Shown here piece by piece: positions 33,293 to 45,600 of a DNA stretch of 64,000 bases. Each line of letters begins with the position of its first letter. The first letter of the stretch is position 1. The notes beneath the pieces are model-generated. The model did not search any database, was not told where the DNA came from, and worked only from the letters and a program-made list of their open reading frames with translations. The stretch is taken from positions 62,001-126,000 of the forward strand of contig MDYQ01000030.1 in assembly GCA_003024175.1 (NCBI GenBank). Direction: 5' to 3'. Source of the DNA: Planoprotostelium fungivorum (lineage: Eukaryota; Evosea; Variosea; Cavosteliida; Cavosteliaceae). The translations under genes and the position numbers were made by a program.

Positions 33293-36200
33293 ATGCCTAG
33301 AAAGTCGAAAGAGGTGGTGAAGAGTGAGAGTGAGTCAGGTCTCGACTCTTCGGACGAGCAGCAGGTGAAACCCCCTCATTGTCTTTGATGATCGTATGGG
33401 CTGAATGCGAGCAGAGAGAACCGAAGGGGACACCTGTGAAGATTCGACCTTACAATGGGAAGGACGAATCGTCAGATGTAGAAGGTATTAAGACATCACA
33501 TTACGTCACACAATGGAGCTGACTCGTATCAGTGGTGGAAGGGGCTACCAACAGTGACGACTTCCAGTCAGACGAGAGTATTTCAGAGTCAAAGCCAAAG
33601 AGTGATGCTGTGTGCCCGTCAATCACCATGCTGACACGTCACAGCCGTTCTGAAGGCCAAGGCACAGACGAAGAAGACGACCAAGAAGGCCACTCGTACC
33701 AAGAAAACAACTACCAGCAAGGTACAAACAGATTAAGACATCCGTCATTCTGAAGCCCTGACGTAACAATAGAAGAGTACCAAGAAAGACAAGAAGCCAA
33801 CCATGATGGACTCTGATGAAGAGAGCGACTACGAGGTATCTTCTCGTCTTCCATTTTGCACATCGACATCACGTCTGATCGTTCATCAGCACAAGAAGGC
33901 GGACGAGTCGGAAGAAGAGGAGATCACAGATGTGCTCGAAGAAAGTGATGAAGAAACCACCGAAGTCAAAGTGGAAGTTACAACCAAGAAGAGAAATCGC
34001 AGCGGCAAGAAGGGAGAATCAAAGAAGAAGAGGAAACAAAACTTCGACACGACAGGTCGGTCTCCTCCGCATCCCATCTCATTCGATGATTGAATCATAT
34101 TCAGGAATGGAATGTGACACGATCCACTCTCACGAACTCATCGACTACACTTGGTCCATCGAATCGAGAGATCAACCCCACGAACTGAGCGAATCCATCA
34201 CCATGCTCGGCTTCCAGAAAGAGTCTCTCGCCTGGATGTCCCAACAGGAGAACAACGAAAAGTGGAGGGGAGGCATTTTAGCCGATGACATGGGCATGGG
34301 AAAGACATTACAAGCCATCGCGATGATCTTGAAGAGGCGATCGGAGGAGTTGGAAAAGATGAGCGAGGAAGAGAGACAAGATGCAAAGTTTGTCACGCTC
34401 GTGGTCACACCGGTCGTTGCCATGCATCAGTGGAGGAAAGAGATCGAGAAGTACACGAAGCCGAATTCTCTCAAGGTGAGGAGATGTGATGACGTGGAAT
34501 GACGTCATCAGGTGTGCTTCTATCACGGTAACGGTCGCGACGTCGATTTCAACGATTTCGATGTGGTACTCACATCCTACAACATCATGGAATGTGAATA
34601 TCGATTCCAGGTGACATCCAAATCGATTCGAGAGACAGAAAACATTGACACGCGATGCAGAACACGGGCCAGACGGTGAAGGGAGAGAAGGTCAAGAAGC
34701 CCTCGAAACTTCACAGCTACCGTTGGCACAGAATCATCTTAGACGAAGCCCACAACATCAAAGATCGAGTCTGTAACACGGCGAGGGCAGCCTTTCACTT
34801 GGAATCACAGTACAGATGGTCTCTAACCGGTACACCACTGCAGGTGAACGACAGACTACAACGAGTCGAGAGTGACATCGAGCAGAATCGAGTGAACGAA
34901 TTGTTCTCTCTCATCAAACTGATGAGGATCACACCATACTCTTATTACTACTGCAAGAAATGTCCTTGCAAGTCTATGCATTGGGAGTTTGACGGGTGAG
35001 ATATCGTCCATCTACAACTCGCCACAGTGTGGCTTCCAGCTTGAGAACGAACGCTGATCGGAGGAACAGGAGGACGTGTAAGAGCTGTGGCTGCAGCAGT
35101 ATGAGTCACTTCAGCTGGTGGAATCGTAACGTGATGAACCCGATCATCAAGAACGGCATCGGTTCACCCGAGAGTGATTCAGCCTACAAGATATTGAGGT
35201 ACATCCTGCAGGTGAAATTTCGTCTCCAAGATGTGACGAACTCACATAGAATAGAGGGTCATGTTGAGAAGAACAAAGGAGGAGAAGAAGGATGACCTCA
35301 GGTTACCTCCCAGACTCATTCGCATCAGAAGAGACGAGTTTGATGATGAAGAGAATGATTTCTACGAGGCCCTCTATTCACAGACGAAAGTCACGTGAGC
35401 GATGATGATCATGTCCACACGATCATCATCTCATGATGGAACAGGTTCAACAATTTTATCGAAGAGGGAACTGTCCTCAGCAACTACGCTCACGTGTTCG
35501 ACCTCCTCCTCAGACTCAGACAAGCATCCAATCACCCATACCTCGTATTACACTCTCGCGACAGCGACAAAGACAAGGGTGCGCCACCTTCTCTTCTCTC
35601 TTATTTCCTTTTATTCTCTTTTATTCATTCTACTCCCTCAGGTGTCGATTGGTGCAAGTTGTGTAACGATCCAGCGGAGGACCCAATCATGTCCAAATGC
35701 AAGCACGTGTTCTGCAGGATGTGTGCGGAGACTTACGTCCAATCGACAACAAAGAAGACGGGATGTCCTCAGTGCTTCGCCCCCCTCACTATCGATTTAG
35801 AGCAGAAGTACACACCACCAGCATCCGCCACGGTCAAGTCGTACAAGGTGAGAGATTAAAATAGAATAAAATCGAATGAATGACGTGGCGTAGGAGAATA
35901 CGAAGAGCATTTTGCAGAGAGTGGATCTGACCAATTGGAGATCCAGCAGCAAGATCGAAGCTGTATTAGAAGAGTTGACCAACATCAGACAGAGAGACCC
36001 GTGTGCAAAGACACTCATCTTCTCCCAGTTTGTCAACTATTTAGACTTGCTGGATTGGAGGTAGGCTGCCGAATCGTTTGACTCCTCTTAATGTGTCTCT
36101 AGATTGAAGTTGGCCGGATTCGGTCCTCTTAAATTGGACGGCCGCATGTCGGTCGATCAGAAGGCAGCTGCCATCGCATCGTTCAACGACGATCCCAACT

Positions 36201-36574
36201 GCAACGTCTTCCTCGTGTCTCTCAAGGCAGGAGGTGACCGTCCATCTTTTCTCACCTTCCATCCCGATGCCTTCCATCATTCGATCTGATTGGATGATGC
36301 AGGTGTCGCATTGAACTTGACTGTGGCCTCTTATTGTTTCCTGTTGGATCCATGGTGGAACCCCGCCACAGAATTCCAAGCCATCGATCGTATCTACCGT
36401 CTGGGCCAGTTCAAGTGCATCCGAGTCATTCGCTTCATCATCCACAACACCATAGAGGAGAGGATCCTACAGTTGCAGGAGAAGAAGTTTCTCCTCTTCA
36501 AGTCCACCGTTGGAATGGACCAAGAGTCTCTCAACCGTCTCTCTGTTGGAGATCTCAAATTCTTATTCCACTGA
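33293..36574 (+). CDS. RAD16: RAD16-like SNF2 helicase with embedded RING finger
   Basis: Rad16 is the SNF2 ATPase/ubiquitin-ligase subunit of the yeast global-genome nucleotide excision repair factor. A long acidic and Lys-rich N-terminus (MPRKSKEVVKSESESG) precedes ESLAWMSQQENNEKWRGGIL and the Walker A ADDMGMGKTLQA. Motif II is IILDEAHNIK (DEAH) and motif III SLTGTPLQ. A family-specific zinc-like insert follows (CKKCPCK, CKSCGCS, FSWWNRNVMNPI). A C3HC4 RING finger, CKLCNDPAEDPI to GCPQCFAP, splits the two ATPase lobes as in Rad16. The second lobe has TLIFSQFVNYLDLL, LVSLKAGGVALNLT and QAIDRIYRLGQ, and the gene ends at ..GDLKFLFH. Motif VI shows Tyr-Arg-Leu for the usual His-Arg-Ile. DNA-repair role inferred from the family. 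Confidence 0.92.
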
Positions 36575-36616
36575 AGAGGAATAAAATGGGATTTTATTTT
36601 ACGGGGTTTATCATCA

Positions 36617-39600
36617 TCACACGGATAGAGATGGATAGTGGAGCTTGAGATCGGTTACGATCTCTTGGCAAGTGATCCTACCTCTTCTCTCCTTCGTCCA
36701 ACTGTTCCTCCGTCAATCGTTCAGATAGACATCTCATCTCACCATCGGTTCATGATGATGTCGTGTGCCTCACTTCCCTCCTTGGACAAAGTTCCTCCTT
36801 CGACCACATACTGAGTCACCTGTAGACTACGTTAACGATCGAGTGTGAGGACATTCACATCACCTCTCGTTCGCTCATCTCTTCGTACGGCCTCTGTCCA
36901 TCGTTCATCACCTCCCTGTCTTTCTCAGCTTTCTCTCTCTCTTCTCATCTCACCAGAACAGCACGCCGTACGACCAGATGTCAGAAGCGAAGCTGTACTC
37001 TCTTTTCGTCAGTACTTCGGGTGCCTGCTCGTCGTCTCAGCCACAGACACATCTTTGACTTGAATGGATGCACTCACCATCCATCTGTGAGCTTGTTCGT
37101 TCGTATCATTCAGAGTGACCTTGTCTTCTCTCTTCATTGCTGATCCTGTGTCGTTTCAGATGGAAATAGGGAGTGATGTGAATCGATGAATGAGTCAATA
37201 ATCACCGTAATCACACAGCTTGACGAGATTGTCTTTGATCAATACGTTACGAGCTGCAATGTCACAGTGAATGATGTCTAACGATTGTAGATAAGACAAT
37301 GCCTTTGCGATCTGCAGCATTCTGTTCTCATTCAATCTCCTATTTATCTCCACACGTATCTATATGTCAACTACCACGATATGCAAGAATAATTATCTCT
37401 CAACTCACATGTGATAGCGATCAGGAGTATCTAGTTTCAAGCCAGAAGAAATTAATTTGGTCAATAGATCACATTCCATCAACTCGAACATGATCCATGT
37501 GTCTCCACTGTGATCTCTCACGTGCGACAGATACTGTACCACGTTGGGATGATGCATACTCTGTCTCATGTCACTCTCTTCTCTCTTCTCTCTTCTCTCT
37601 TCACCTTCACTATGCTCAGCTCCTTGTCTATCTCACTCTTGTCACTCTTCATCTGCTTCACTGCCACTTGTGTCGTTCCTGACTGTAAGCCTCTGTACAC
37701 TGTGCTGTGTCTTCCCTCTCCTATCTTCTCTTCTAGCGTCACATGTTTCTATCACATGTCAGTCTCACATTGTTCTATATATAGATCACTCACGGATGCA
37801 TCTACCGTCTCCATTGGAATTTCCAAATCCTTCACCTTTGATGTGTCAATTGAAATCGTCACAAACATCGTCAATTGATGAAACGAGAGCCATTCAACAT
37901 TCGATGGTCGTGAAAGTGAAATGATTTCCTCTTCACCTGAGCTCTCGCACGTTTCCTTCTCAGTACAACAAAGAGGATGACCACCAATAGAGCGATCAAC
38001 GCGACTGATCCTACGACCACTCCTTCTCTTTGTTACTCTTCTTCTCTCTTCACAATTCTCACCGATGATGACGGACTTGTTGTTCTCTCTTGTTTCGCTG
38101 AGAGGACTGCCTTGTGAAGCTGCCATGGAGCCAACGGTGAAATTTGTGAGATGATCGCAGGAGCAGAGGAGGGAGAAGTCATCGAAATTCCTCTCCGTCT
38201 CACATCCATCGTTCAGCCACGTGTCGGTTGTCTCGTTGTAGTACAGACAATTTAAATTGAGTAATTCTTCTCTCGTGCTGACGCCTCGAGCGGGTATGGT
38301 GATATTGATCCTCTCGCTCCTGCCCGACACCTGTCACAAACATGTCAGTCCAGCGTACATACCGTACGTCTATCACCTTGACGACGTTCCCAATGGAATC
38401 TGACACGGTGAGTCCGTACACTCTACCGGAGAAATTCGACGGCGGCTGAGACAGAAATCCTCCGCTGTCATACTTGTACTCCATAAACACCATCGCTGCA
38501 GGTCCTCTCTGTCCACTGCTCTCCTTTCTCAGCGCATCGATCAGCTCTTGCGTCACTCTCGCCACGGCTGCAGTCACGTTGTCCGTCGTGTCGTTGAGTG
38601 GAGACAGTTGCAGCTGATACAGAGTGTCCGTGTGATATCTCGTGAGGTCATAAGCGGAGAGAGAGAGGGAGGGGAGGGACAAGGTGAGTGTGGCATTCGA
38701 TGCAGGATTCGAAAAGAGTTGAGAGAGTGTGTTGTAGATGGCGGTCCAGGGTAAGGTAGCGTTCTTTGTGATGAAATGGAGCGCCTCTGCGGGGGTGATA
38801 TCGTTGGGTGTAGAAATCGTCGAAATTTCGAGTGTGGTAGAGGTGGTCGGGATGATGGAGCTGCTGAAAGTGCAGTCGAACGTCGCCATAGAAACGTAAG
38901 AGGCGGTATCTGGTGCGTTGTAGATGAGATGTCTAGAATTGTCGGGTGTTCGGATGAAACAGAGTAGGGTGATGTTGTCTGACGTTAGAGTACCACCATC
39001 GTCCAAGTGCATGAGAGGTGTATCAGGTGTAAATGTGGACCTCATCAAGCGATGATCACCTGAGATATCTCAACGAGACATCATAGACGCGACGTACCGT
39101 AGTGCAGTTGTAGACCGCTAGAAAATTCCGAGAATATACAGTCGGTGATGTTGACACCCCCTGACGATGTGATGGAGTAACCAATAGAGCCGTTTGCGTA
39201 GAAATGACAGTTGTAGATGGACCCACCCGACGTCACAGTGACAGCTAATCGATAGTGAGAAATTTCGAGGAGAGGTCACGTGATCACCAGATGAATTGAA
39301 GATATCTCCTATGATGTCTACGTAACCGAGCGTAACTGAGCCAGCACGGATGACATCTGTCACCTTCAGTCTACGACTCGAAATTTCCGCCAAATTTCAC
39401 CTGTCACGTTGTTGCCAGAGAAGACGGTGTACGTAGCTTGTACGTAACCACCGTTCACATCGATTACGCTTCCGCTGAGATCACCGTTGGAATTTTCGCG
39501 GAAATTACAAGACTGAATGTTTACGAGGGTGGTACTACCACCAAAAATGGCGGGAACAGCATTAGATACGTACGTACAGCCGGTAGCGATGACGTTCTTT

Positions 39601-41447
39601 GTGCCACTGATGACTCCATAGCCTATCGGTCCAATATTCCTATGATTGGAAAACGTACAATTGTACAATCTCGCGCCAACCGTATTTATGGCTTCAAGGT
39701 TTAGCAAATTCCCGCCAAAAATTGTACGCACCTGAGCCGTATGTAGCGCTGTTCGACTGAAAACTCGAGTGGTACAGGGTCGATGCGTTATTCTGGGAAT
39801 AAATTGCACCACCTGCTCCGATGCTGCTGTTGACGAAATTGTTAATATACGTACTGTTGACATCTGAAAGGATGTCACGTCAAGATATCTCATGGAGTTG
39901 TAGACTGACCGATCAGATCCCCCGTGTTCATTACAAACACGGCTCCTCCCAATTGTGATGCGACATTGTTTTGAAAGGTACACGAGGTCATGTTCAAATG
40001 TTGACCGTCTGAATATCAGTGTCAACGGACCGTGATGATCAAGCGATGACAATGTTGATGCACAAAATTGATGATGCGATCGAGACGATGAGTGATCGAG
40101 TTGACTCACAGACGGCAGCTCCCATGTTTCCATAGTTATTGTTGAACGTACAATTGTTCATTCTCACATTGAAAGAGAAGACAGCACCCGGTACATTCAT
40201 CCAGTTTGAATTGTTCACGTTGGTATTCGTTACCATGGAATCGATCATGGTCAACTCGAAACCTGACCAGATGACAGCTGTCGCTTGTCAGTCACGTGAT
40301 CATACGTACGGTACGTACTGAAGTCCTGGGTGTTGCCCGTGTTGCCGACTTTTGTCGTACAACTGTCGAATGTGGAGCTCTGTACGTAGATGTGATCGGA
40401 CAATAGGGTTCCCAACGGAAAAGTTACGTTGAAGAATTGACAGCCGCTGACGCTGGTATAGATTGCATCTACAACGAGTCAATATCGGAATTCTGATGAT
40501 GAGGAGGGACTCACTGATGAGGGCGTTGTTCGTGGTGGTACCCTGGCTGCGAAAAGCAGAACCCACCACGGTGATGTTACCTGCATACAGAGCGGGATAA
40601 TAGAGGATGTTATCGTAGAAGTCGGTGTCACTGACCATGATGATGCCGCCATCGGGCTGGCCGCTCGATGAGGCGGGTGACCTCTTTATCGATGAAGAGC
40701 GGAGGATGGATCTTCCGTTGATTCCACCTTGGACGAGAATGTTCTGGCCGGGAAGGTTGATGATGAAAGCATGATTGACAATGGTGGATGACTGGATGGA
40801 GACATCACAAGATGGATTCACGTATTGAAGAGAATTCGTTCGTAGAGTTGAATTTGAGATGGAGACACCTGTTCAAGATTTAGAGGTGGAGGGTAGGTTT
40901 CTCACTTGAACAACTGCTTTGATTCTCGATGAAAGAAACGCCCGTGAATTGTGATCCTGTGATGTTCCATGCGATATTTGATGAAGAAGGGATGGTGAAT
41001 CTCGTGTTGGTCACAATACTGGATGTGATGGAGAGAAGTGTTATATTTCCATCTGTATTAAGATAATTATTGGATCCACCCCAATTCAGATTCTGAAAGT
41101 AGATCTACGAAGGTCGATCAGATCGTGTTCCGATTGAGAGATTTACCTGCTTGATGTTGTTGATGGTCACAGTGATCGAGTTCGTATTAGAGGGAGATGA
41201 GCTCGTGAGTGTGAGAGAGTTCAGAGAAGATGTTCCACTCCACGTGAGAGACACCGATGCCGTGGGGATGGTTCCAGTGAGAGTCGCATCAGTGCAGAAG
41301 GAATCAATGGTTCTGAATACTGCAGGGTTCAGCGTTCGATCAAGATGGAATCTCACGATCTGCGAATGAAGAACCGCTGAGATTGCACGCTGCGATGGAC
41401 AATTGAATGGTCATACATAAGACCATCAGACAATACATCCCCCTCAT
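36617..41447 (-). CDS. Receptor: right-handed beta-helix, GPS motif, one membrane span, TKL/tyrosine-type kinase
   Basis: A large cell-surface receptor. The start at 41447 gives a signal peptide (MRGMYCLMVLCMTIQLSIA). About 2.4 kb of short exons encode Asn/Ser/Thr-rich rungs of a beta-helix: MNNCTFNNNYGNMGAAV, MTSCTFQNNVASQLGGAVFV and STLYHSSFQSNSATYG. Near 38170-38270 lies a GPS motif, CLYYNETTDTWLNDGC then LLCSCDHLTNFTV, the autoproteolysis site known from adhesion GPCRs (HL/T). One span follows (GSVALIALLVVILFVVL). The cytoplasmic kinase has IGEGRHSTVYRG, VAVKQMKS, HHPNVVQYLSHVRD, IIHCDIAARNVLI, LCDYG, APEVLTKREYSFASDIWSYG and RCWTKERRGRITCQEIV, ending ..LHYPSLSV. HRD is HCD and DFG is DYG. 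Ligand unknown. A truncated paralogue sits at 45570-47841. Confidence 0.83.
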
Positions 41448-42000
41448 GTTGCTCAGCTGCTGTGGCTCTCTCTGAATGCTTTGCATTCTCGGCGCGACCA
41501 CTAAGCACATCTTAAGGGTGTGAATATTGTTATTTCCTCCACCTGCTATACGTCAGAAAATTGTGCTAGTACCACTTAAACATGAAAACCGACAGAAAAA
41601 CAGATTACGATGACACATGTACATGTCACACTATCACCTCGTGCGCACGAGGGCGCCCATTTGGACAAGAGATCGATGAGACGGCCTCACTGATGTTGAA
41701 CGGCGAGTAGGAAGCACTGCCATTCCTGAATTTTTTTGTCCAATTTCTGTGCAGTTGGGATGATTTTGTCTTTCGTCGTGCATTTACGATGCAGTTTACC
41801 AGATGATCGTACAGAGCTCTCACGAGGATTCACTTCTATTCGTCACGGTGTACCACCATTTCAGATGATGTCGAGGGTTAGTTTGGTGGCGCGAAGTCCA
41901 CTCCGACATCTTTTTTGAATCACCATCCGATCAGGGTGGATGGAGGCGCACTCAGTTTCAAGTGATTTGATCTATTTCCTTCCCCTCTTACCTTCTATAC
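41448..42000. other. Intergenic region between divergent genes
   Basis: Promoter region of the receptor and of the oxygenase-like gene. Short frames on both strands (for example - 41626-41823) have no recognisable domain. The missing first exon of the oxygenase-like gene may be here. Confidence 0.35.
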
Positions 42001-43390
42001 AGAGGATTATAGGAGAATAATCAAACAAACTCTGCTACATGTTACCCCCCAACGGTCGATCAGCGAACGAAAGGTGTTCTCTGTTAGATCTCTCCCTGCA
42101 ATCCATGTGAAAGGGTTTGGAACACTGCCACTTCCACTGCATCCATTGTTTGTGACAGAGTTGAAGAAGACAGGAGAACAGAAGAACGATAAATTCTGGG
42201 AATGGAGAGTGGAGAAGGACCTTGACGGGATGAACCAGGTGATCGATATGATACGATGTCGTCACCATCTCAATTTACTGATGAAATAGTTCCGCATCAC
42301 AAGCTCAGAATGGATGGAACACATCAGAGAGACTGTGAAGGTGATCCTATTCCACGCCATTGTCTGATGAGATCTCAGTTCGAGGATGACACAAATGCAA
42401 AGATCTCCGTGGAACCGGTGAAGATGATATTAGAAGAATCTGGAGGCCATTACATCTTTGTGAGGAATCACATTATGACCGTCAGATGGATCGTGACAAT
42501 CACAGGACGAAAAGAATGAGACGGATGACCACTTTGCCAGCCTCCTCGTTGTCTTACCCACACATCACACAGGTAACTCTCAGCCCTTCACTCACATTCT
42601 AACACGATGGAGGGGGAGACATCTCCATCCATCACAAGAGAGAGAGAAACAGGCACATCACAGACATGGACGGTAGATCCCACTTTCAGACCGTCTTCTT
42701 CTTCAATGAAGCTGAGCGAATTGAATCAAAAGCCATCACCAGCGGGCACCGACTTTTCATTCTCTTTCACTTGTTAAGCAGAGGTGAACCTCTACACATC
42801 ATGAGACATTCTGTCCCCTCTTTTATCGCTGACATACGAGAAGAAAATCGATTCACACCTAAATTGTTTCACCCTGACAACTCCCTCATGAGACGATTTG
42901 AAAGTGGTCTGGAGGGATGGTTGGATGATCTACAACAATCCTCTGCCCTCTGTTTGTATCTCGATCAAATCTACGGGGTAGACGCAGACACTTGTACATT
43001 GGATGGAGTTTACGCACGTGACGTCATGCGAGAGAAGATGATCAAGGTGTGACGGTGTGATGACATGTATCACTGAGTATAGATAGGTTATGTCCCAGCG
43101 TTTGGGGTTCGATTGCGTCAAGTGTAGAGCTCTGAATGGGTACGATATAAAGATGCACAGATGATTGAATAAGTGAGCAGAGAAGGAGACATCTCGCTGG
43201 AGCACGTCGGCACCTTGTCGATCAGAAGTGAGCATGAATCTCGTCTCATTCCTCACACATCGATAGAGGATAACATCTTGAATCATGCCAAGGAGGGAGC
43301 GGCGGTCCTATTGTTCTTCGTTCGTCTGGTGAGTTGCTCCGGGAGGACAGTTGAGACGATTCAGTTGACATGTGGAATAGGAAGATGTCA
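42001..43390 (+). CDS. 2OG-Fe(II) oxygenase-like protein, probably inactive, 5' and 3' ends uncertain
   Basis: A chain of exons matches a large family of fungal/amoebal 2-oxoglutarate-oxygenase-like proteins. LPAIHVKGFGTLPLPLHPLF is the N-terminal entry strand; after an intron come VEPVKMILEESGGHYIF, then DDHFASLLVVLPTHHTGGDI with SIHHKRER, and FQTVFFFNEAERIESKAITS with GHRLFILFHLL. These correspond to the jelly-roll strands usually read as 'LLYE.GGHF..H.D', 'FATLVV.LP..Y.GG.L..H' and 'AFYADVEHEV..VTSGYR'. The metal ligands of the family (His-x-Asp in the first, the distal His in the last) are not where expected. The exon starting near 42001 has no ATG, so an upstream exon is missing, and the end beyond ..AAVLLFFVRL is a guess. 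Confidence 0.5.
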
Positions 43391-43431
43391 TAATCAATTA
43401 CGCCACAGATCATCATTACGTCCACCATCTG

Positions 43432-44691
43432 ATGAGGCAGATCCTTCCTCATCATGCACAGAAGAATTGTACGGACACCGGACAATTGCAGCGACTGCCC
43501 AAAGACATCTTAAAGTACATCATGAGAGAGTACATACCCACCCATCAACTCGGCGATGTCTACAACGCATCACCAGCCTGCAGAGATGTCATCAGCCGCA
43601 TCACTTGGAGACAAGTGAAGACATTCACAGAGGTGAAGGATGAAAGAAAGGAAAAAAACGATGATCCATGATGTACAGAGAGCCCTGAGAGAGAAAAAGT
43701 TTGAATGGTTGTTCACCTGGGATGAGTTGCTATCTCACGATCACTTGATGAAGATATTGCATCAACTGAAGACAATCCTCGTACACATACCGGCCCAAGA
43801 TGTGAGCTGGATGGAAAAACTATCCGACATTGCAGAGATCTACGGTTGGAATGCCATCAGACCACACATCACATCCTACGTCATACAAACCAAAGATGAC
43901 GAGACCATTCGACGCATCGCTGATGCATTGTACACCATCAAGGATGATGCCGCGGTGGTGGTGTGTACCTTGTACGATGACTTCTGAATGGAACAGGTAT
44001 ATCGTCACCTCCTCTTTATCTGGATAGAGAAGATGAAAAAGGATCCGTTTCCACTGCACGTGTGTCCACCTATCTGGTATCACCTGTCTCTCGCATCTCG
44101 CTATGATGATCTACATGGCTTATGGAGCATCTACAACGACTCTGAGCCGAGCCATTCAGAGACAGACGTATCCACTACCGGTCACCTTCTGTTGAGGGAG
44201 ACCTACACGATCGAATAAGGGAAGGGAGAGAAGAAGAGAGACTGGATGAGTCACCCTGCCATGAGGGACATTGCACAAGAGACGTTGAATGTGACCAAGA
44301 GATATTACCTGAGGGAGGTTGGTGTGGACAATTGGTCCTTTCCGTACCATTCGTCTTGTCGATGCAAAGAATGTAAGAGAGTGGAGGCTTTCTATCAAGA
44401 TGCCAACAAGCGAGAGACGACCGTGAAATGTGATAAGGCAAAGATGAACCACATCAAGATGTTTTGGTCGAGACAGAAGGTGAACGAGATCGTTTGAAGT
44501 CGTTGAATGTGGTTCAGATCATCATACAAGAGGGTTTCGATCACTTACTGATAGAGAAGACGGGAAAGCTTTACGATGAGGTGAGAGTGGAGGGAGGAGC
44601 ATGAGATGACTGTGAATAGAATTACGGGAGATTGGGCATCTACAGAGAACGGATGGAATGGCTGACTTGGATTCTACATGGAATGAAATGA
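43432..44691 (+). CDS. F-box-like protein of unknown target
   Basis: From the ATG at 43432 an F-box-like motif appears within 35 residues (LQRLPKDILKYIMREYIPTH, then ASPACRDVISRITWR). F-boxes link substrates to Skp1-cullin ubiquitin ligases. After a 47-nt intron comes a helical part, KKFEWLFTWDELLSHDHLMK, and a 42-nt intron with GTGGTG donor joins ..TIKDDAA to VYRHLLFIWIEKMKKDPF. Later exons carry SSCRCKECKRVEAFYQDANK, which could bind a metal, and ALNVVQIIIQEGFDHLLIEK-type sequence. The last exon is NYGRLGIYRERMEWLTWILH with stop 44689-44691. It ends about 70 bp from the convergent TLDc gene. Function beyond the F-box is unknown. Confidence 0.5.
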
Positions 44692-44762
44692 ACGTAGAGA
44701 TTGACGAATGTCTTGCTGCGTGTGATACAAATGAAATGTCGACTCTTTGTCAACTTTTATTT

Positions 44763-45600
44763 CTACGACAAACGCCACGTCATTGTTCTCTTTATTTGCA
44801 GAAAGAGTGTGTATACCTCCACATCATCCAGGATAAACGATGGCACACCCGAAAAGAGTTCCGATCCCTTCTCGTTCTTGTCGAAGAAATTCTCCAACTT
44901 GATATCACACTGGAGTTGAACACCTACTTGACGGATCTTGATGTCACCATTACCAAACATGATGTACGATGATGACGTTCCCGTCACATTTGGTGTAGTG
45001 GTGGCTGAAACTTTGGATCGTAGAATGGTGGGAGGTATCTTGTGTGGGTTGATCAGAGTGAAGATGGGATCTTTTCCCGAGAAATTCGCATCGATGGTGG
45101 GCTTGTAAGCTCCAAAGAGGTAGTCCTTGTATTTGAAGACGAAGACGAGTTGACTCTGGAGGAGATGAGATGATGATGGGGGGGTATCTTACGTGGTGTG
45201 TGCAGTGCCTACGGATGCCTTCGATGGAGTGACCGTGAAGAGTCGCCTTATACATGAGATTCCATCGTTTGTTAGTCAGGTTTGTAAACAGATTCTTTTT
45301 GAGCCAGGCCTCATGCTCGACTGATAAGAGAGTGCCATCGTCTGCCTGTTCATCTTCAGAGCCGAACGATTTGGATGTATGAATCACCTGTATTCCCATA
45401 CAATAGTAGTCTAGTTCTTCGTTGAGTCTGCTAACTTGTTCTCTGTTTAACCCTTCTGTCGCCAGTGTGCCCTCTCTGAGGTAGTTGAGGATGATCTGAA
45501 AGAGTTTGGGATCACGATCTATGAAATAGAATCCCTTCTCATCCGGCTGAGCATTTCGTCAGCTTATGACTAAGGTCGATGCGTATCAAAATATTGGTTG
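44763..45600 (-). CDS. BTB(KCTD-type)-TLDc protein with the front of its BTB domain missing
   Basis: The exon after an acceptor near 45552 reads PDEKGFYFIDRDPKLFQIIL and NYLREGTLATEGLNREQVSR, the second half of a potassium-channel-tetramerisation BTB domain. It is followed by a TLDc domain: HEAWLKKNLFTNLTNKRWNL, MYKATLHGHSIEGIRRHCTH, YKDYLFGAYKPTIDANFSGK, DPIFTLINPHKIPPT and SSSYIMFGNGDIKIRQ; it ends DDVEVYTLFLQ with the stop at 44763. BTB-TLDc proteins are common in amoebae; TLDc domains are linked to oxidative-stress resistance and V-ATPase binding. The first BTB half (LNVGG..F.T...L) is not found upstream. Instead the receptor-like gene at 45570-47841 abuts directly. An ATG at 45647 (MKNTYIRLNV) resembles a BTB start but departs from the family after V. 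Confidence 0.7.

Noticed and set aside
36640-36740. Stop codon in the last exon of the receptor kinase
   Set aside because: A normal GTGAGATG...AACAG intron places the reading in the frame RCWTKERRGRITCQEIV, which is the expected kinase end.
43960-44010. Split of the F-box-like gene into two genes at a stop near 43987
   Set aside because: A 42-nt GTGGTG...CAG intron removes the stop and continues in frame with VYRHLLFIWIEKMK.
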